64,000 nt of DNA, taken from Microbulbifer variabilis. GTDB taxonomy: Bacteria; Pseudomonadota; Gammaproteobacteria; Pseudomonadales; Cellvibrionaceae. Shown piece after piece: positions 26,633 to 35,829 of the stretch. The stretch's first letter is position 1, and each line of letters begins with the position of its first letter. A model generated the notes under the pieces. That model ran no database searches and was not told where the DNA came from. It saw only the letters and a list, made by a program, of their open reading frames with translations. The stretch lies in assembly GCF_020524905.1 (NCBI RefSeq), contig NZ_JAIVKI010000002.1:62001-126000 (forward strand). Reading direction: 5' to 3'. The position numbers and the translations under genes are program-made.

Positions 26633-28774
26633 TTAGGCCAGAGCCCGGTCTTCACGGGACTCCAAGGAATTGCTTTCCTCACTGTCGAGCGTGAAAGTGT
26701 CCGTATCCATCTCCGGCAACTCCACGTCGTACATTTCACTATTGGTATCCACACCCTCCTCCTGCGGCAGCTTGAAGCCGGCAACGGATTCGCGCAGCGC
26801 GCTGGCGGTTTGAGCCAGGTTACCAATGGACTGGGCAGTAGCCTGTGTACCGGCAGAGGTCTGCGAAGTAATTTCCTGAATCACGTTCATGGTGTTGGAA
26901 ATATGACCGGCAGAAGAGGCCTGCTGGCGGGCCGCGTTGGAGATGTTTTGAATCAACGAGGCCAGGTTGCTGGATACGTTCTCAATCTCCTCCAGAGCAA
27001 CACCGGCGTCCTGTGCCAAACGGGCACCGCGCACCACCTCGGTGGTGGTCTGCTCCATAGAAATTACCGCTTCATTGGTGTCAGACTGAATCGCTTTCAC
27101 CAGGCCTTCAATCTGCTTGGTCGCAGCGGCTGAGCGTTCCGCCAGTCGCTGTACCTCGTCCGCAACCACGGCGAAGCCTCGGCCGGCATCACCAGCCATG
27201 CTCGCCTGAATAGCGGCGTTCAATGCGAGGATGTTGGTCTGGTCGGCAATGTCGTTAATCAAGCTCACGATATCGCCAATCTCCTGGGAGGATTCACCCA
27301 GACGCTTGATTCGCTTGGAGGTGTCCTGAATCTGCTCGCGGATATTGTCCATGCCCTTGATGGTGTTTTGCACCACCTTGGAACCATTGCTGGCAATCTG
27401 TACCGAGCGTTCGGCAACCTGCGCGGACTCGGAGGCGTTGGCAGATACCTGGTCAATGGTGACCGCCATCTCGTTCACCGCGGCGGAGGCCCCGGCAATC
27501 TCCTGGGCCTGATGTTCGGAGGCCTCGGCCAGATGCAGGGCTGTCTGCTGAGTTTCCTGAGACAGGCCGGATACTTCCTGTGCTGCACCGTTGATTCGAG
27601 ATACCAGCACACGTAGCTGGTCGATGGTGAAGTTGATAGAGTCCGCAATCGCACCGGTAAAGGCTTCGGTTACCGTTGCCGAGGTAGTCAGGTCACCGTC
27701 GGCGAGGTCGGCCAGCTCATCCAGCAGCTGCATAATCGCCTGCTGGTTGCGCTCGTTGGTATCGGCTTCCTCCATCAGGCTGCGGCGGGTACCGGAGAAA
27801 GCCATTCCCATCATGGCAAAAATCAACAGCACAAACCCTGCGGCCAAAATAGAAATGGTCATATTGTTGGGCTGGCGCTCATCGGCCAGGTTCACAATTC
27901 TGTCGTTCAGGGTGCTCAGAGCTTCAAGCAGTTGCGGTGAGGAAGCAATAATACCGTTGGTGGCCTGACGCGAAGCAAACAGTGCGGGAGTCGCTTCGAA
28001 GATGTCTCTTACAGAAGTGCTTACGAACCCAAACAATTCAGTAATTTCATCGAGTGAGCGACGCGCCTCCTCATCGGTAATGCGGGAAATCCCCATCACC
28101 ACATCGCCGCTCTTCATGCCATCTACCACTTTACCGAAGAGGCTGGCATCAGTATTAAACTGATCTGCTGCAGCTTCGGCATCGTCACCACCCTGCAGCA
28201 TCTTGTCGATGTTTCGGCCGATTCGCTCTGCCCGCCAAACTTGTAGCTGAGCCTGCTCTACCTGATTGGCCGGTGCGTTATTGGCCAGCAGTATTTCCAC
28301 GATGTTATTGTGCTCGGCCTGCAGTTCCGGCAGCGAGTCACTCAGGGTGGAAGCAATATCGTTAAGGAATACGATAGTTTCCTTGTTGCTGATAATGGTA
28401 TCGACCTGCTCGCGCAGCTTGCGCCAAACAGTACCGTAAGTGGCGAGTTCGGCATCTAGTGCCTTGCGACTGCCCTTATCCATCCCCTGCAACTGATTCC
28501 AGGCGTTAGCCATCTGCTCGGAAACTTTTTCCAGCTCGGCAAACGCTTCATCATCACCAGAAGTCGCCGCCGGTGCATAGGAAACCAGCTGGTAAGAAAG
28601 TGCGCGCAGTTCAGCTACCTGCTGCAGGTACTCTTTATCGCGATCGCTGCGGGTCTGCACCAAATAGATACTGACAATCAGCCCCGCCAGTACGGCGAGT
28701 ACCAGCAGACCCAAACCCAGCGCGGCAGGGTTACTGCGGAACGCGGAAAAGGAACTCTGGGAGCCTGTTTTCAT
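26633..28774 (-). CDS. pilJ: Type IV pilus methyl-accepting chemotaxis protein
   Basis: Receptor of the Pil-Chp system. First membrane helix at about residues 18-40 (LGLGLLVLAVLAGLIVSIYLV), a helical periplasmic domain of the PilJ type, then a second helix (ILAAGFVLLIFAMMGMAF, about 310). A HAMP-like linker precedes the signalling domain with the conserved tip NAAIQASMAGDAGRGFAVVADEV and RLAERS. The SMAGDAGRG variant is characteristic of PilJ. 713 residues with an acidic C-terminal tail (about the last 45). No CheR-like pilK follows; chpA begins after a 135-nt gap. Confidence 0.95.
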   Translation of the reverse strand: MKTGSQSSFSAFRSNPAALGLGLLVLAVLAGLIVSIYLVQTRSDRDKEYLQQVAELRALSYQLVSYAPAATSGDDEAFAELEKVSEQMANAWNQLQGMDKGSRKALDAELATYGTVWRKLREQVDTIISNKETIVFLNDIASTLSDSLPELQAEHNNIVEILLANNAPANQVEQAQLQVWRAERIGRNIDKMLQGGDDAEAAADQFNTDASLFGKVVDGMKSGDVVMGISRITDEEARRSLDEITELFGFVSTSVRDIFEATPALFASRQATNGIIASSPQLLEALSTLNDRIVNLADERQPNNMTISILAAGFVLLIFAMMGMAFSGTRRSLMEEADTNERNQQAIMQLLDELADLADGDLTTSATVTEAFTGAIADSINFTIDQLRVLVSRINGAAQEVSGLSQETQQTALHLAEASEHQAQEIAGASAAVNEMAVTIDQVSANASESAQVAERSVQIASNGSKVVQNTIKGMDNIREQIQDTSKRIKRLGESSQEIGDIVSLINDIADQTNILALNAAIQASMAGDAGRGFAVVADEVQRLAERSAAATKQIEGLVKAIQSDTNEAVISMEQTTTEVVRGARLAQDAGVALEEIENVSSNLASLIQNISNAARQQASSAGHISNTMNVIQEITSQTSAGTQATAQSIGNLAQTASALRESVAGFKLPQEEGVDTNSEMYDVELPEMDTDTFTLDSEESNSLESREDRALA

Positions 28775-28935
28775 AGTTTACTCCTAGCGGGCCCAAGCAA
28801 GAGGCCAGTTTAATACCACTTAATATTTAACGCTTTAATGACAATGGCCCTCAGCCAGTGCGAACATCCCTGCACCACTTGTGGGTCCCCCCAGCATCTC
28901 AAAAAATGTGAGATGTCGAAAAATCCAATCAGACT

Positions 28936-29475
28936 TCAGCGAGCAGCGGCGTCCATAAAATGAGGGTCTTTGAGCAGAGCCCGCATGTCGAACACCAACC
29001 ACCGTTCCTTTTGTAAAATAAACTGGCCATGCACCATGGGCGCAAATGGCTCAAGCAAATCTGTCGGCGCTTCATGGGCATATTCAAATGCCAAATGCTG
29101 CATTCCATGCAACCTGTCGACAATCAACCCCACGTAGATTTTTTCCCGCTCTAACACCAAGACCCTACGCTGTTGGCGTGGGCCTGTGAGATGACCGCCA
29201 TAAAAGGCTGCGAGATCAATCAGGGGTAACAGGCGGCCGCGCACATTGGAAACGCCTTTTACCCAGGGCTGTACTCCAGGGATAAAGGTGTGCTGCGGCA
29301 ATTCGAGCAACTCCACAACATCATCCATCGAAGCGACAAAATTGTGGTCGAGTAGAGAAAAACCGATTCCGGTCCAGTAGGGTTTGATTTCTCGGCGGCC
29401 GGGCAGGCCTGCAGCCTGCGCTTTGGCTCGCCGAGCGATATCAACAAGTGCTAGATAGGGTGTTTGTGACTGCAC
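28936..29475 (-). CDS. pilI: CheW-like adaptor PilI
   Basis: Couples PilJ to ChpA. CheW domain with SNVRGRLLPLIDLAAFYGG and RRVLVLEREKIYVGLIVDRL, close to Pseudomonas PilI. The start is uncertain. GTG at 29475 gives 179 residues beginning VQSQTPYLALVDI, matching the family length; a GTG at 29517 would overlap pilH by 26 nt. The good AGGAGG in this area is 31 nt upstream of the chosen start, so initiation may be coupled to pilH termination. Confidence 0.88.
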   Translation of the reverse strand: MQSQTPYLALVDIARRAKAQAAGLPGRREIKPYWTGIGFSLLDHNFVASMDDVVELLELPQHTFIPGVQPWVKGVSNVRGRLLPLIDLAAFYGGHLTGPRQQRRVLVLEREKIYVGLIVDRLHGMQHLAFEYAHEAPTDLLEPFAPMVHGQFILQKERWLVFDMRALLKDPHFMDAAAR

Positions 29476-29491
29476 GTTGAGCAGCTGGCCG

Positions 29492-29854
29492 TCAGGCCAA
29501 CACCTCCTCGATAGCACTCAACAATTTGCCCTCATCGACGGGCTTGGTGAGATAAGCTTTTGCACCCTGGCGCATGCCCCACACCCGGTCGGTATCCTGA
29601 TCTTTGGTGGTCACCATAATAATCGGTATCCCCGCTGTGCTGCCATCCTTGCTCAGCTGGCGAGTAGCCTGAAAACCATTCAGGCCGGGCATCACAATAT
29701 CCATCAAAATCAGGTCTGGGCGCTGAGTACGCGCAACATTCACCCCGTTTTCACCGTTAGGCGCGGTGATTACGACATGGCCATTTTTTTCGAGTATTGT
29801 GGTCAGCTTGTGTGTTTCGGTAGGAGAGTCATCTACTATTAGTACTCTTGCCAT
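29492..29854 (-). CDS. pilH: Response regulator PilH
   Basis: Single-domain CheY-like regulator, one of two phosphorylation targets of ChpA. Starting at MARVLIVDD it has 120 residues, with acidic pair Asp8/Asp9, phosphoacceptor Asp52 in LMDIVMPGLNGFQATRQL, and Lys in LTKPVDE. A GGGGGA ribosome site precedes the tandem ATGs at 29857 and 29854; an ATG at 29866 is also in frame. The sequence is very close to Pseudomonas PilH. Confidence 0.94.
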   Translation of the reverse strand: MARVLIVDDSPTETHKLTTILEKNGHVVITAPNGENGVNVARTQRPDLILMDIVMPGLNGFQATRQLSKDGSTAGIPIIMVTTKDQDTDRVWGMRQGAKAYLTKPVDEGKLLSAIEEVLA

Positions 29855-29916
29855 CATGTCCCCCATGACTTCTTCTAATTGGCAACTGCGCTATAAATGA
29901 CAGTGCTTGGCGATTT

Positions 29917-29946
29917 TTTGTATTTATCTTTTATGGCATATGCCAA
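29917..29946 (-). promoter_or_regulatory. Possible promoter for pilH
   Basis: Minus strand: -35 TTGGCA (29941-29946), 18-nt spacer, -10 TACAAA (29917-29922). It lies in the 229-bp gap between pilG and pilH, which is unusually long for this cluster. The -10 is weak. The -35 overlaps a palindrome, GGCATATGCC. Confidence 0.3.
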
Positions 29947-30095
29947 GTCTGCACTTACTGCCAATGCACTGCCAGACTACAGAACCTCCCTTACCAGGCA
30001 GAAGGAATGAGAGGTGTGTCTGTTAAATCATCTTCCCCGCCAAAAAGCGAAGATAGTGGTTCTAAATAAAAACCTTACTTTTTGTTAGTGATCAC

Positions 30096-30491
30096 TTAGG
30101 CTGCGTGGTGCGGTTTTGCATGGGCGGAAATTGCACCCAGCAATTCGCTTTTACTAAACGGCTTTGTCAGATATTGATCACAGCCAACAACACGGCCTTT
30201 TGCCTTATCGAACAAACCATCCTTGCTCGACAACATAACTACCGGAGTGGAGCGGAATTCGCTGTTGTTCTTAATCAGTGCACAGGTCTGATAGCCATCC
30301 AGGCGCGGCATCATGATATCGACAAAAATGACATCGGGACGGGAGTCCGCGATTTTCGCCAGCGCATCAAAACCATCTGTCGCGGTGACGACTGTGCAAC
30401 CCGCTTTTTGCAGCAGAGTCTCGGCGGTGCGGCGAATTGTCTTACTGTCGTCAATCACCATTACAGTTAGACTTTCCCAGTTAAGCTCCAT
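30096..30491 (-). CDS. pilG: Response regulator PilG
   Basis: CheY-like regulator that promotes pilus extension in the Pil-Chp pathway. Receiver domain with Asp14/Asp15, phosphoacceptor Asp58 (FVDIMMPRLDGYQTC), SSKDGLFDKAKG and LTKPFSKSELL. 131 residues; the Asp58 position agrees with Pseudomonas PilG. First gene of the cluster, divergent from gshB as in Pseudomonas. Confidence 0.95.
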   Translation of the reverse strand: MELNWESLTVMVIDDSKTIRRTAETLLQKAGCTVVTATDGFDALAKIADSRPDVIFVDIMMPRLDGYQTCALIKNNSEFRSTPVVMLSSKDGLFDKAKGRVVGCDQYLTKPFSKSELLGAISAHAKPHHAA

Positions 30492-30844
30492 AGTCTTTTT
30501 TGAATCCCCTGTTTACTTATTTTCGGGCACGCGAAAATTTATTATCTGCACCCTTTTTTGAGCCGCTTGCGGGGCCTGGGTGTCTCACTTTGCCAAGATC
30601 GCACACTGGGTGGAACTTTTATCACAGAACCCCAGGTGAATCTAGCCGCGCGGAAGCACCGCCGACTTTGTGGTTCAAATAATCACCACTTTTCGCCCAA
30701 ACCCAGCCGACAGAACTAATAAAGTTGCACCTCGGCGAAGCTGCTCTTACCTTATCAGCCCAACAAGTTGGCAGTGGCAATTATTCAACCAGCCACAACC
30801 ACCGCGGCGTGGGATTAAATATCCCTTCAACTACGGAAGCTCAG
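30492..30844. other. Divergent promoter region of pilG and gshB
   Basis: A 353-bp stretch without a gene; an open frame running into gshB from 30725 looks like leader sequence. Near pilG there is an inverted repeat, ATTTTCG (30519-30525) and CGAAAAT (30532-30538), with a 6-nt loop, which could be an operator or a leader hairpin. AT-rich stretches flank it. I could not place promoter hexamers with confidence. Confidence 0.5.
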
Positions 30845-31801
30845 ATGAATTATTCCCTCGGTGTGGTGATGGACCCCATCGCCCAGATCAATTTTAAGAA
30901 AGATACGACACTAGCACTGTTACAGGCCGCACAAGACAGCGGTTTCCAGCTGTTTTATTTTGAGCAAAGCGACTTGTATTTGGATAATGGCCGCGCCATA
31001 GGCAGGGGCAGACCTCTTAAGGTTTTTGACGATGCCGAGCGCTGGTTCAGCCTCGAGGAAGCCAGAGAGATGCCCCTGGGTGAACTCGATACGATTTTGA
31101 TGCGTGTCGACCCACCTTTCGACAATGAGTACATTTATTCCACTTACATCCTTGAGGCCGCCGAGCGCGAAGGTGCCTTGGTGGTTAACAAACCGCAGTC
31201 CCTGCGCGACTGCAATGAGAAAATTTTCGCGACCACTTTTCCGCAGTGCTGCCCGCCTGTTTTGGTGAGCAAGGATATGCAGCGCCTGCGTGAATTTCAC
31301 AAAACCCACCACGATGTCATTTTCAAACCTTTGGACGGCATGGGTGGAGCTGGTATTTTCCACTGCAAACCCGACGGCGCCAATTTAGGGGCCATTCTGG
31401 AGATGCTCACTCAACACGGTCGCCAACAAATCATGGCGCAGCGTTACATTCCCGAAATCAAAGATGGTGACAAGCGCATTTTGGTAGTCGATGGTGTAGC
31501 GGTGCCCTACTGCCTGGCCAGAATTCCCGAGGCGGGCGAAACACGTGGCAACTTAGCCGCTGGTGGTCGCGGTGAGGCGCGGCCACTGACGGATCGTGAT
31601 CGATGGATCGTAGAGCAGGTCGCCCCCACCTTAAAAGAAAAAGGGCTACTTTTTGTTGGCCTAGATGTCATCGGTGATTACCTAACGGAAATCAATGTCA
31701 CCAGCCCAACTTGCGTACGCGAGATTGATGCAGCCTACGACACTTATATCGGTGCGCGACTAATGAGCGCCATCACACACCGCTTGGCACAAAAGCGTTA
31801 G
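30845..31801 (+). CDS. gshB: Glutathione synthetase
   Basis: Joins gamma-glutamylcysteine and glycine with ATP. ATG at 30845 is chosen: it has GGAAG upstream and gives MNYSLGVVMDPIAQINFKKD, the standard N-terminus; the open frame from 30725 adds an unrelated 40 residues. ATP-grasp motifs seen are VIFKPLDGMGGAGIF, RILVVDGVAVPYCLARIP, GNLAAGGRGEARPLT and EINVTSPTCVREID. 318 residues, typical. Confidence 0.96.
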   Translation: MNYSLGVVMDPIAQINFKKDTTLALLQAAQDSGFQLFYFEQSDLYLDNGRAIGRGRPLKVFDDAERWFSLEEAREMPLGELDTILMRVDPPFDNEYIYSTYILEAAEREGALVVNKPQSLRDCNEKIFATTFPQCCPPVLVSKDMQRLREFHKTHHDVIFKPLDGMGGAGIFHCKPDGANLGAILEMLTQHGRQQIMAQRYIPEIKDGDKRILVVDGVAVPYCLARIPEAGETRGNLAAGGRGEARPLTDRDRWIVEQVAPTLKEKGLLFVGLDVIGDYLTEINVTSPTCVREIDAAYDTYIGARLMSAITHRLAQKR

Positions 31802-31862
31802 ACTTCGCCTTTAACTCGAACGACTCCCAGGGCTGTTTGTCAGTGAACGGACCGGGTGGGAA

Positions 31863-31881
31863 GCCGAGCGTAACGCTCGGC
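31863..31881. repeat. Palindrome upstream of tonB
   Basis: GCCGAGCG (31863-31870) pairs with CGCTCGGC (31874-31881) around a 3-nt loop. It lies between gshB and tonB, 29 nt before the tonB ATG. On the plus strand it is followed by GATAAAAAA, not a T-run, so it is not a standard terminator for gshB. It could be a protein site or a leader hairpin. Confidence 0.45.
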
Positions 31882-31910
31882 GATAAAAAAGCAGTAACCG
31901 ATAACAGACA

Positions 31911-32819
31911 ATGAATTCCACCGCCAATACGACGCCAAGTAATGCGGAACAGCGTGAGCGTTTTGCGTTCTCTCTGTTTCTCGCTGGCGCCATTCACGCA
32001 CTTCTGATTTTTGGCGTGGCCATTGCTACGCCAGAAGGACGACAGGCAGCACCAACTTTGGAAGTCACCCTATCCCAATATAATTCCCCACAAGCACCGG
32101 AGGATGCCGACTACCTGGCCCAACACAACCAACAGGCCAGCGGCACGGCGGATACTCCAAAGGAGTTATCCAGCAACCGCCACGCCGAATTTGCCGATAC
32201 GCAAATTCACGATGTCAATCCGCTGCCACAACAACAGGCTGCGCGACCCGCTGACCAACGCCGTCAGTTGATCACAACCATCGGCGACAGTCCTTTGCAG
32301 GCTCCAGAACTGCCCGCCGAAGAAAAGCTTTCCGATGAGAAACGCGGCGATGCGCCCAATGACTTGGCCAAGACCAATCCTAAAATTGCCAGTCTTCAGG
32401 CACGCCTGGACAAGATCCGCCAGACTATCGCCCAGCGTCCGCGGGTGCGCAGGCTTACCTCTGTCGCAACCAAGGCCTCAGCGGATGCCGCCTATCTACA
32501 TGAATGGCGCCAAAAAGTTGAGGCCGTGGGCAGTGACAACTTTCCCGAGGAGGCCCTGCAACAGAAAATCACCGGCAGCCTGCGTATGATGGTGCGTCTA
32601 CTGCCCACAGGCGCCGTGGAGGAAGTAATCATCCTGGATTCTTCTGGTGAGCGTATCCTCGACGATGCCGCCCAACAGATTGTGCGCCTGGCGGCTCCCT
32701 TTGCACCTTTCCCCGCGGAAATTCGCAAAGAGGCCGACCGTCTCGAAATCATTCGTACCTGGCGTTTCGAAATGACCGGGTTCTCCACTACCGCAGGTGA
32801 GCTGCCCGAGCGCGGCTAA
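31911..32819 (+). CDS. tonB: TonB-family energy transducer (TonB3-like)
   Basis: A TonB-fold protein anchored in the inner membrane. One N-terminal helix (FAFSLFLAGAIHALLIFGVAI, about residues 19-39) with the His expected in TonB anchors. A long periplasmic linker rich in Gln, Ala and Asp follows, then a C-terminal TonB domain (SLRMMVRLLPTGAVEEVIILDSS, with RLAAPFAPFPAEIRKEADRL). The linker lacks the Pro-Lys/Pro-Glu repeats of classical TonB. The location beside gshB and pilG is that of Pseudomonas tonB3, whose product is needed for twitching, so a pilus-linked role is likely (inference). 302 residues. Confidence 0.85.
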   Translation: MNSTANTTPSNAEQRERFAFSLFLAGAIHALLIFGVAIATPEGRQAAPTLEVTLSQYNSPQAPEDADYLAQHNQQASGTADTPKELSSNRHAEFADTQIHDVNPLPQQQAARPADQRRQLITTIGDSPLQAPELPAEEKLSDEKRGDAPNDLAKTNPKIASLQARLDKIRQTIAQRPRVRRLTSVATKASADAAYLHEWRQKVEAVGSDNFPEEALQQKITGSLRMMVRLLPTGAVEEVIILDSSGERILDDAAQQIVRLAAPFAPFPAEIRKEADRLEIIRTWRFEMTGFSTTAGELPERG

Positions 32820-32854
32820 ACTTGCTTTGCACGCAAGCGACCTAGAATCCAACT

Positions 32855-33439
32855 ATGCCCAACTCGAACATTGACAGCGACCTGACCCTCGGCAGCTTGC
32901 GCGGCCAATTCCTACTGGCCATGCCCGGTATGGAGGATCCGCGCTTCAAGCACAGCATCGCCCTGATCGTTGAGCACAGCCAGGAAGGCGCTATGGGCAT
33001 AGTGATCAACGCCCCCAGTAAGGTGCACTGGAGAGAAGTTTTCGAGCAACTGTCGCTGCAGGATTCCAGCCAGAGGGGTGAAGAACCGGTCTTGTTAGGC
33101 GGCCCCATCTCCCCGGAACAGGGCTTCGTTCTGCACGGTGCCGGCGTACAATTCGACTCGACCACCGAGATCAATTTGGAGATTAGCCTCACCGCATCCA
33201 AAGACATTCTCGAATCCCTCGCCTCTGGGCACGGCCCCGACGATGTTTTGCTGGCCCTGGGCTACGCCGGCTGGGGGCCGGGACAGCTGGAACAGGAACT
33301 GGCGGAAAACGCCTGGCTGACTCTGCCGGCGGAACCCGAAATTCTTTTTGCCACCCCAGTGGAAAAACGCTGGCAGAGCGCCGCGGCACGCCACGGTATC
33401 GACCTCTCAGGGCTCGGCTCACAGGCCGGACACGCTTAG
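32855..33439 (+). CDS. algH: YqgE/AlgH family protein
   Basis: DUF179 family; biochemical role not settled. Motifs: GQFLLAMPGMEDPRFKHSIALIVEH, GAMGIVINAP, LLGGPISPEQGFVLH and ALGYAGWGPGQLEQEL. 194 residues, typical. Lies 35 nt after tonB and 58 nt before ruvX, the conserved gammaproteobacterial order. In Pseudomonas algH has been linked to alginate regulation (established there, not shown here). Confidence 0.93.
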   Translation: MPNSNIDSDLTLGSLRGQFLLAMPGMEDPRFKHSIALIVEHSQEGAMGIVINAPSKVHWREVFEQLSLQDSSQRGEEPVLLGGPISPEQGFVLHGAGVQFDSTTEINLEISLTASKDILESLASGHGPDDVLLALGYAGWGPGQLEQELAENAWLTLPAEPEILFATPVEKRWQSAAARHGIDLSGLGSQAGHA

Positions 33440-33497
33440 CCTATCCCGGTTATCATCCGCTTCGAGATTGATTTTCCAGAACCGGATGTTTCCCCTG

Positions 33498-33920
33498 ATG
33501 AACAAACCCATTACCGCCCTCGCCTTCGATTTTGGCACTCGTTCCATCGGTCTCGCCTATGGGCAGAGTCTGACCGCCAGCGCCAAAGAGCTACCGCCGC
33601 TGCCAGCAAAGGACGGCAAGCCGGACTGGGACAAGGTGCAGCAACTGATCGATGAATGGCGGCCGCAATATTTGCTCGTGGGTCTACCGCTGAATATGGA
33701 CGGCAGTGAAAGTGAATTCGGCGCGCGTGCCCGTAAATTCGGTCAACGCCTGCACGGGCGCACCGGGTTGCCGGTGGAAATGATTGATGAACGTCTCAGC
33801 ACCCGCGCGGCAAAGGAAGAGGCCGCGGAGCGCGGTCACCGCGGTAACTATGCCGATAACCCCGTGGATTCCATCGCCGCGCGCATCATCCTCGAGGACT
33901 GGCTGCGCGCACGCGCCTGA
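33498..33920 (+). CDS. ruvX: Putative Holliday junction resolvase / pre-16S rRNA nuclease
   Basis: YqgF family, thought to mature the 5' end of 16S rRNA. RNase H-like fold: LAFDFGTRSIGLAYG (first Asp), VGLPLNMDGSES, IDERLSTRAA and NPVDSIAARIILEDW (last Asp). ATG at 33498 gives 140 residues, the family length; an in-frame ATG at 33486 would add four. No strong ribosome site at either. Confidence 0.93.
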   Translation: MNKPITALAFDFGTRSIGLAYGQSLTASAKELPPLPAKDGKPDWDKVQQLIDEWRPQYLLVGLPLNMDGSESEFGARARKFGQRLHGRTGLPVEMIDERLSTRAAKEEAAERGHRGNYADNPVDSIAARIILEDWLRARA

Positions 33921-34009
33921 TATTCGCTCCCGATGCCTGTGCAATCTGAGCCACAGCTGCCAGCGCTCTGATAGAATTGTCCGCCCATACAACCGAGTGA
34001 CCGAACCCT

Positions 34010-34927
34010 ATGCCCATTTCCCGCATCCGTATCGCCACCCGCGAAAGCGCCCTGGCTCTCTGGCAGGCCAATTTCGTCAAGGACCGCCTTCAGCAGGAAC
34101 ACCCCGAGTTAGAGGTGGAACTGCTGCCAATGACAAGCCGGGGTGACCAGGTGCTGGATATTCCCTTGACCAAGGTGGGCGGCAAGGGGCTCTTTGTGAA
34201 AGAGTTGGAAGTGGCCATGCTGGAAGGGCGCGCGGATATCGCCGTGCATTCCATGAAAGATGTGCCGATGGAATTTCCCGAAGGCCTCTACCTGCCGGTT
34301 ATTTGTGAGCGAGAAGATCCGCGCGATGCCTTCGTTAGCAACCAGTTTGCCAGTTTTGAAGCACTGCCCCAAGGCGCGGTGGTAGGCACCTCGAGTCTAC
34401 GCCGCCAGTGCCAGCTTCTTGCTCACCGGCCCGATCTTGAAGTCAAGTTCCTGCGCGGTAACGTGAACACCCGCCTAGCCAAACTGGACGCGGGAGAATA
34501 CGACGCCATTATTCTTGCAGCCGCCGGCCTGCTGCGTTTGGAAATGCGCGAGCGCATCCGCAGCTTTTTGCCTTCCACGGTATTGCTACCCGCCGGAGGC
34601 CAGGGCGCCGTCGGTATCGAATCCCGCAAGAACAGCGAGCTGGAAGCCCTGTTACTCCCCCTGCACTGCCGTGAAACCGCCGCACGCCTCAGTGCTGAGC
34701 GGGCGCTGGTCAAGCGTCTTAACGGCGGCTGCCAGGTTCCCATCGGCTGCTATGCCGAACTGGAAGACGACACTCTGTGGTTGCGCGGCCTGGTCGGCAG
34801 CCCCGATGGCACCACCATGATCCGCGCCGAAATCCGCGGTGCGGCAAAAGATGGTGAAGCACTGGGAATTCAACTCGCAGAACAATTACTGGAACAGGGG
34901 GCTGAGAAAATCCTCGCCGCGATTTGA
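34010..34927 (+). CDS. hemC: Hydroxymethylbilane synthase (porphobilinogen deaminase)
   Basis: Condenses four porphobilinogen units into hydroxymethylbilane. Motifs: [61 protein letters not shown] and NGGCQVPIG, whose Cys (about residue 241) binds the dipyrromethane cofactor. 305 residues. First gene of hemCDXY, 18 nt before hemD. In Pseudomonas hemC adjoins algR; here algR is 26 kb away. Confidence 0.97.
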   Translation: MPISRIRIATRESALALWQANFVKDRLQQEHPELEVELLPMTSRGDQVLDIPLTKVGGKGLFVKELEVAMLEGRADIAVHSMKDVPMEFPEGLYLPVICEREDPRDAFVSNQFASFEALPQGAVVGTSSLRRQCQLLAHRPDLEVKFLRGNVNTRLAKLDAGEYDAIILAAAGLLRLEMRERIRSFLPSTVLLPAGGQGAVGIESRKNSELEALLLPLHCRETAARLSAERALVKRLNGGCQVPIGCYAELEDDTLWLRGLVGSPDGTTMIRAEIRGAAKDGEALGIQLAEQLLEQGAEKILAAI

Positions 34928-34945
34928 GCCTAGGACAGATCAATT

Positions 34946-35716
34946 ATGGCCAAAAGCCTGTATAACAAGCGAATATTGACCACACGCCCCGCACACCAAG
35001 CCAACACCTGGGATTCGCTATTGCGTGCCGAGGGTGCGGCGGTTAACAGTATTCCCATGTTGGCGATTGATCCCCTCACAGAGGGGGCTGCTCAGCAGGC
35101 CATTAAAAAACGCATTCTCGATTTCGACCAAGTGGGCTTCGCCATTTTCGTCTCCCAGAATGCCGTTCGCTACGCCGTCGACTGGCTGGAAGATTACTGG
35201 CCTCAGTTACCCCAGGGGCCGCGCTATTTCGCCATTGGTGCGGCCACGGCAAAGGCCCTGCTGGCACGCGGTATTTCCTGCGAACATGGTGGCGAGCACA
35301 TGAATTCTGAAGACCTGCTCGCCCTGCCCGCCCTACAAGAAATTTCCGGGCATCGGGTGCTGATTTTTCGCGGCGCAGGTGGACGCACTCTGATTGGCGA
35401 CACACTGCGCGCTCGCGGTGCGCGTGTGGATTACTGTGAACTCTACCGCAGGTCTCTACCCGCAAACGCCCCGACAGATTTAGCCGAGTATGCTTTTACT
35501 CCGGATGCCATCACCGTCCATAGTGGCGAGACACTTGCGAACCTACACGCTTGTATAGAGCGCTCAAATTGCACACGACTACTACGGACTGCCCTTATCT
35601 GCCCCAGTACGCGAGTCGCAGAACAGGCCCGGACATTAGGCTTTATCCAAACCTACACTGCCCTAAATGCCGGAGACAGCGCTATGCTAGAGGCATTACT
35701 CAAGGCGCTAGACTGA
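34946..35716 (+). CDS. hemD: Uroporphyrinogen-III synthase
   Basis: Cyclises hydroxymethylbilane with inversion of ring D. The family is poorly conserved, but ILTTRPAHQANTW, FAIFVSQNAVRYAVDWL, AIGAATAKALLARGI and VLIFRGAGGRTLIGDTLRARGA match HemD. 256 residues. Position between hemC and hemX supports the call. Confidence 0.93.
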   Translation: MAKSLYNKRILTTRPAHQANTWDSLLRAEGAAVNSIPMLAIDPLTEGAAQQAIKKRILDFDQVGFAIFVSQNAVRYAVDWLEDYWPQLPQGPRYFAIGAATAKALLARGISCEHGGEHMNSEDLLALPALQEISGHRVLIFRGAGGRTLIGDTLRARGARVDYCELYRRSLPANAPTDLAEYAFTPDAITVHSGETLANLHACIERSNCTRLLRTALICPSTRVAEQARTLGFIQTYTALNAGDSAMLEALLKALD

Positions 35717-35829
35717 ATTACTCTCGAATTCTCAGCCCGGTTGGGTTAAAAATCTCAAAACGAAGCCACCCGCGCTATTATGGCCGGCGCCACTCGCTAT
35801 AATCCGACGACAATTACCAGCTGCGCTCC

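Noticed and set aside
26276-27133. 285-codon plus-strand open frame across the pilJ-chpA junction
   Set aside because: Overlaps two identified genes on the other strand and shows no family features.
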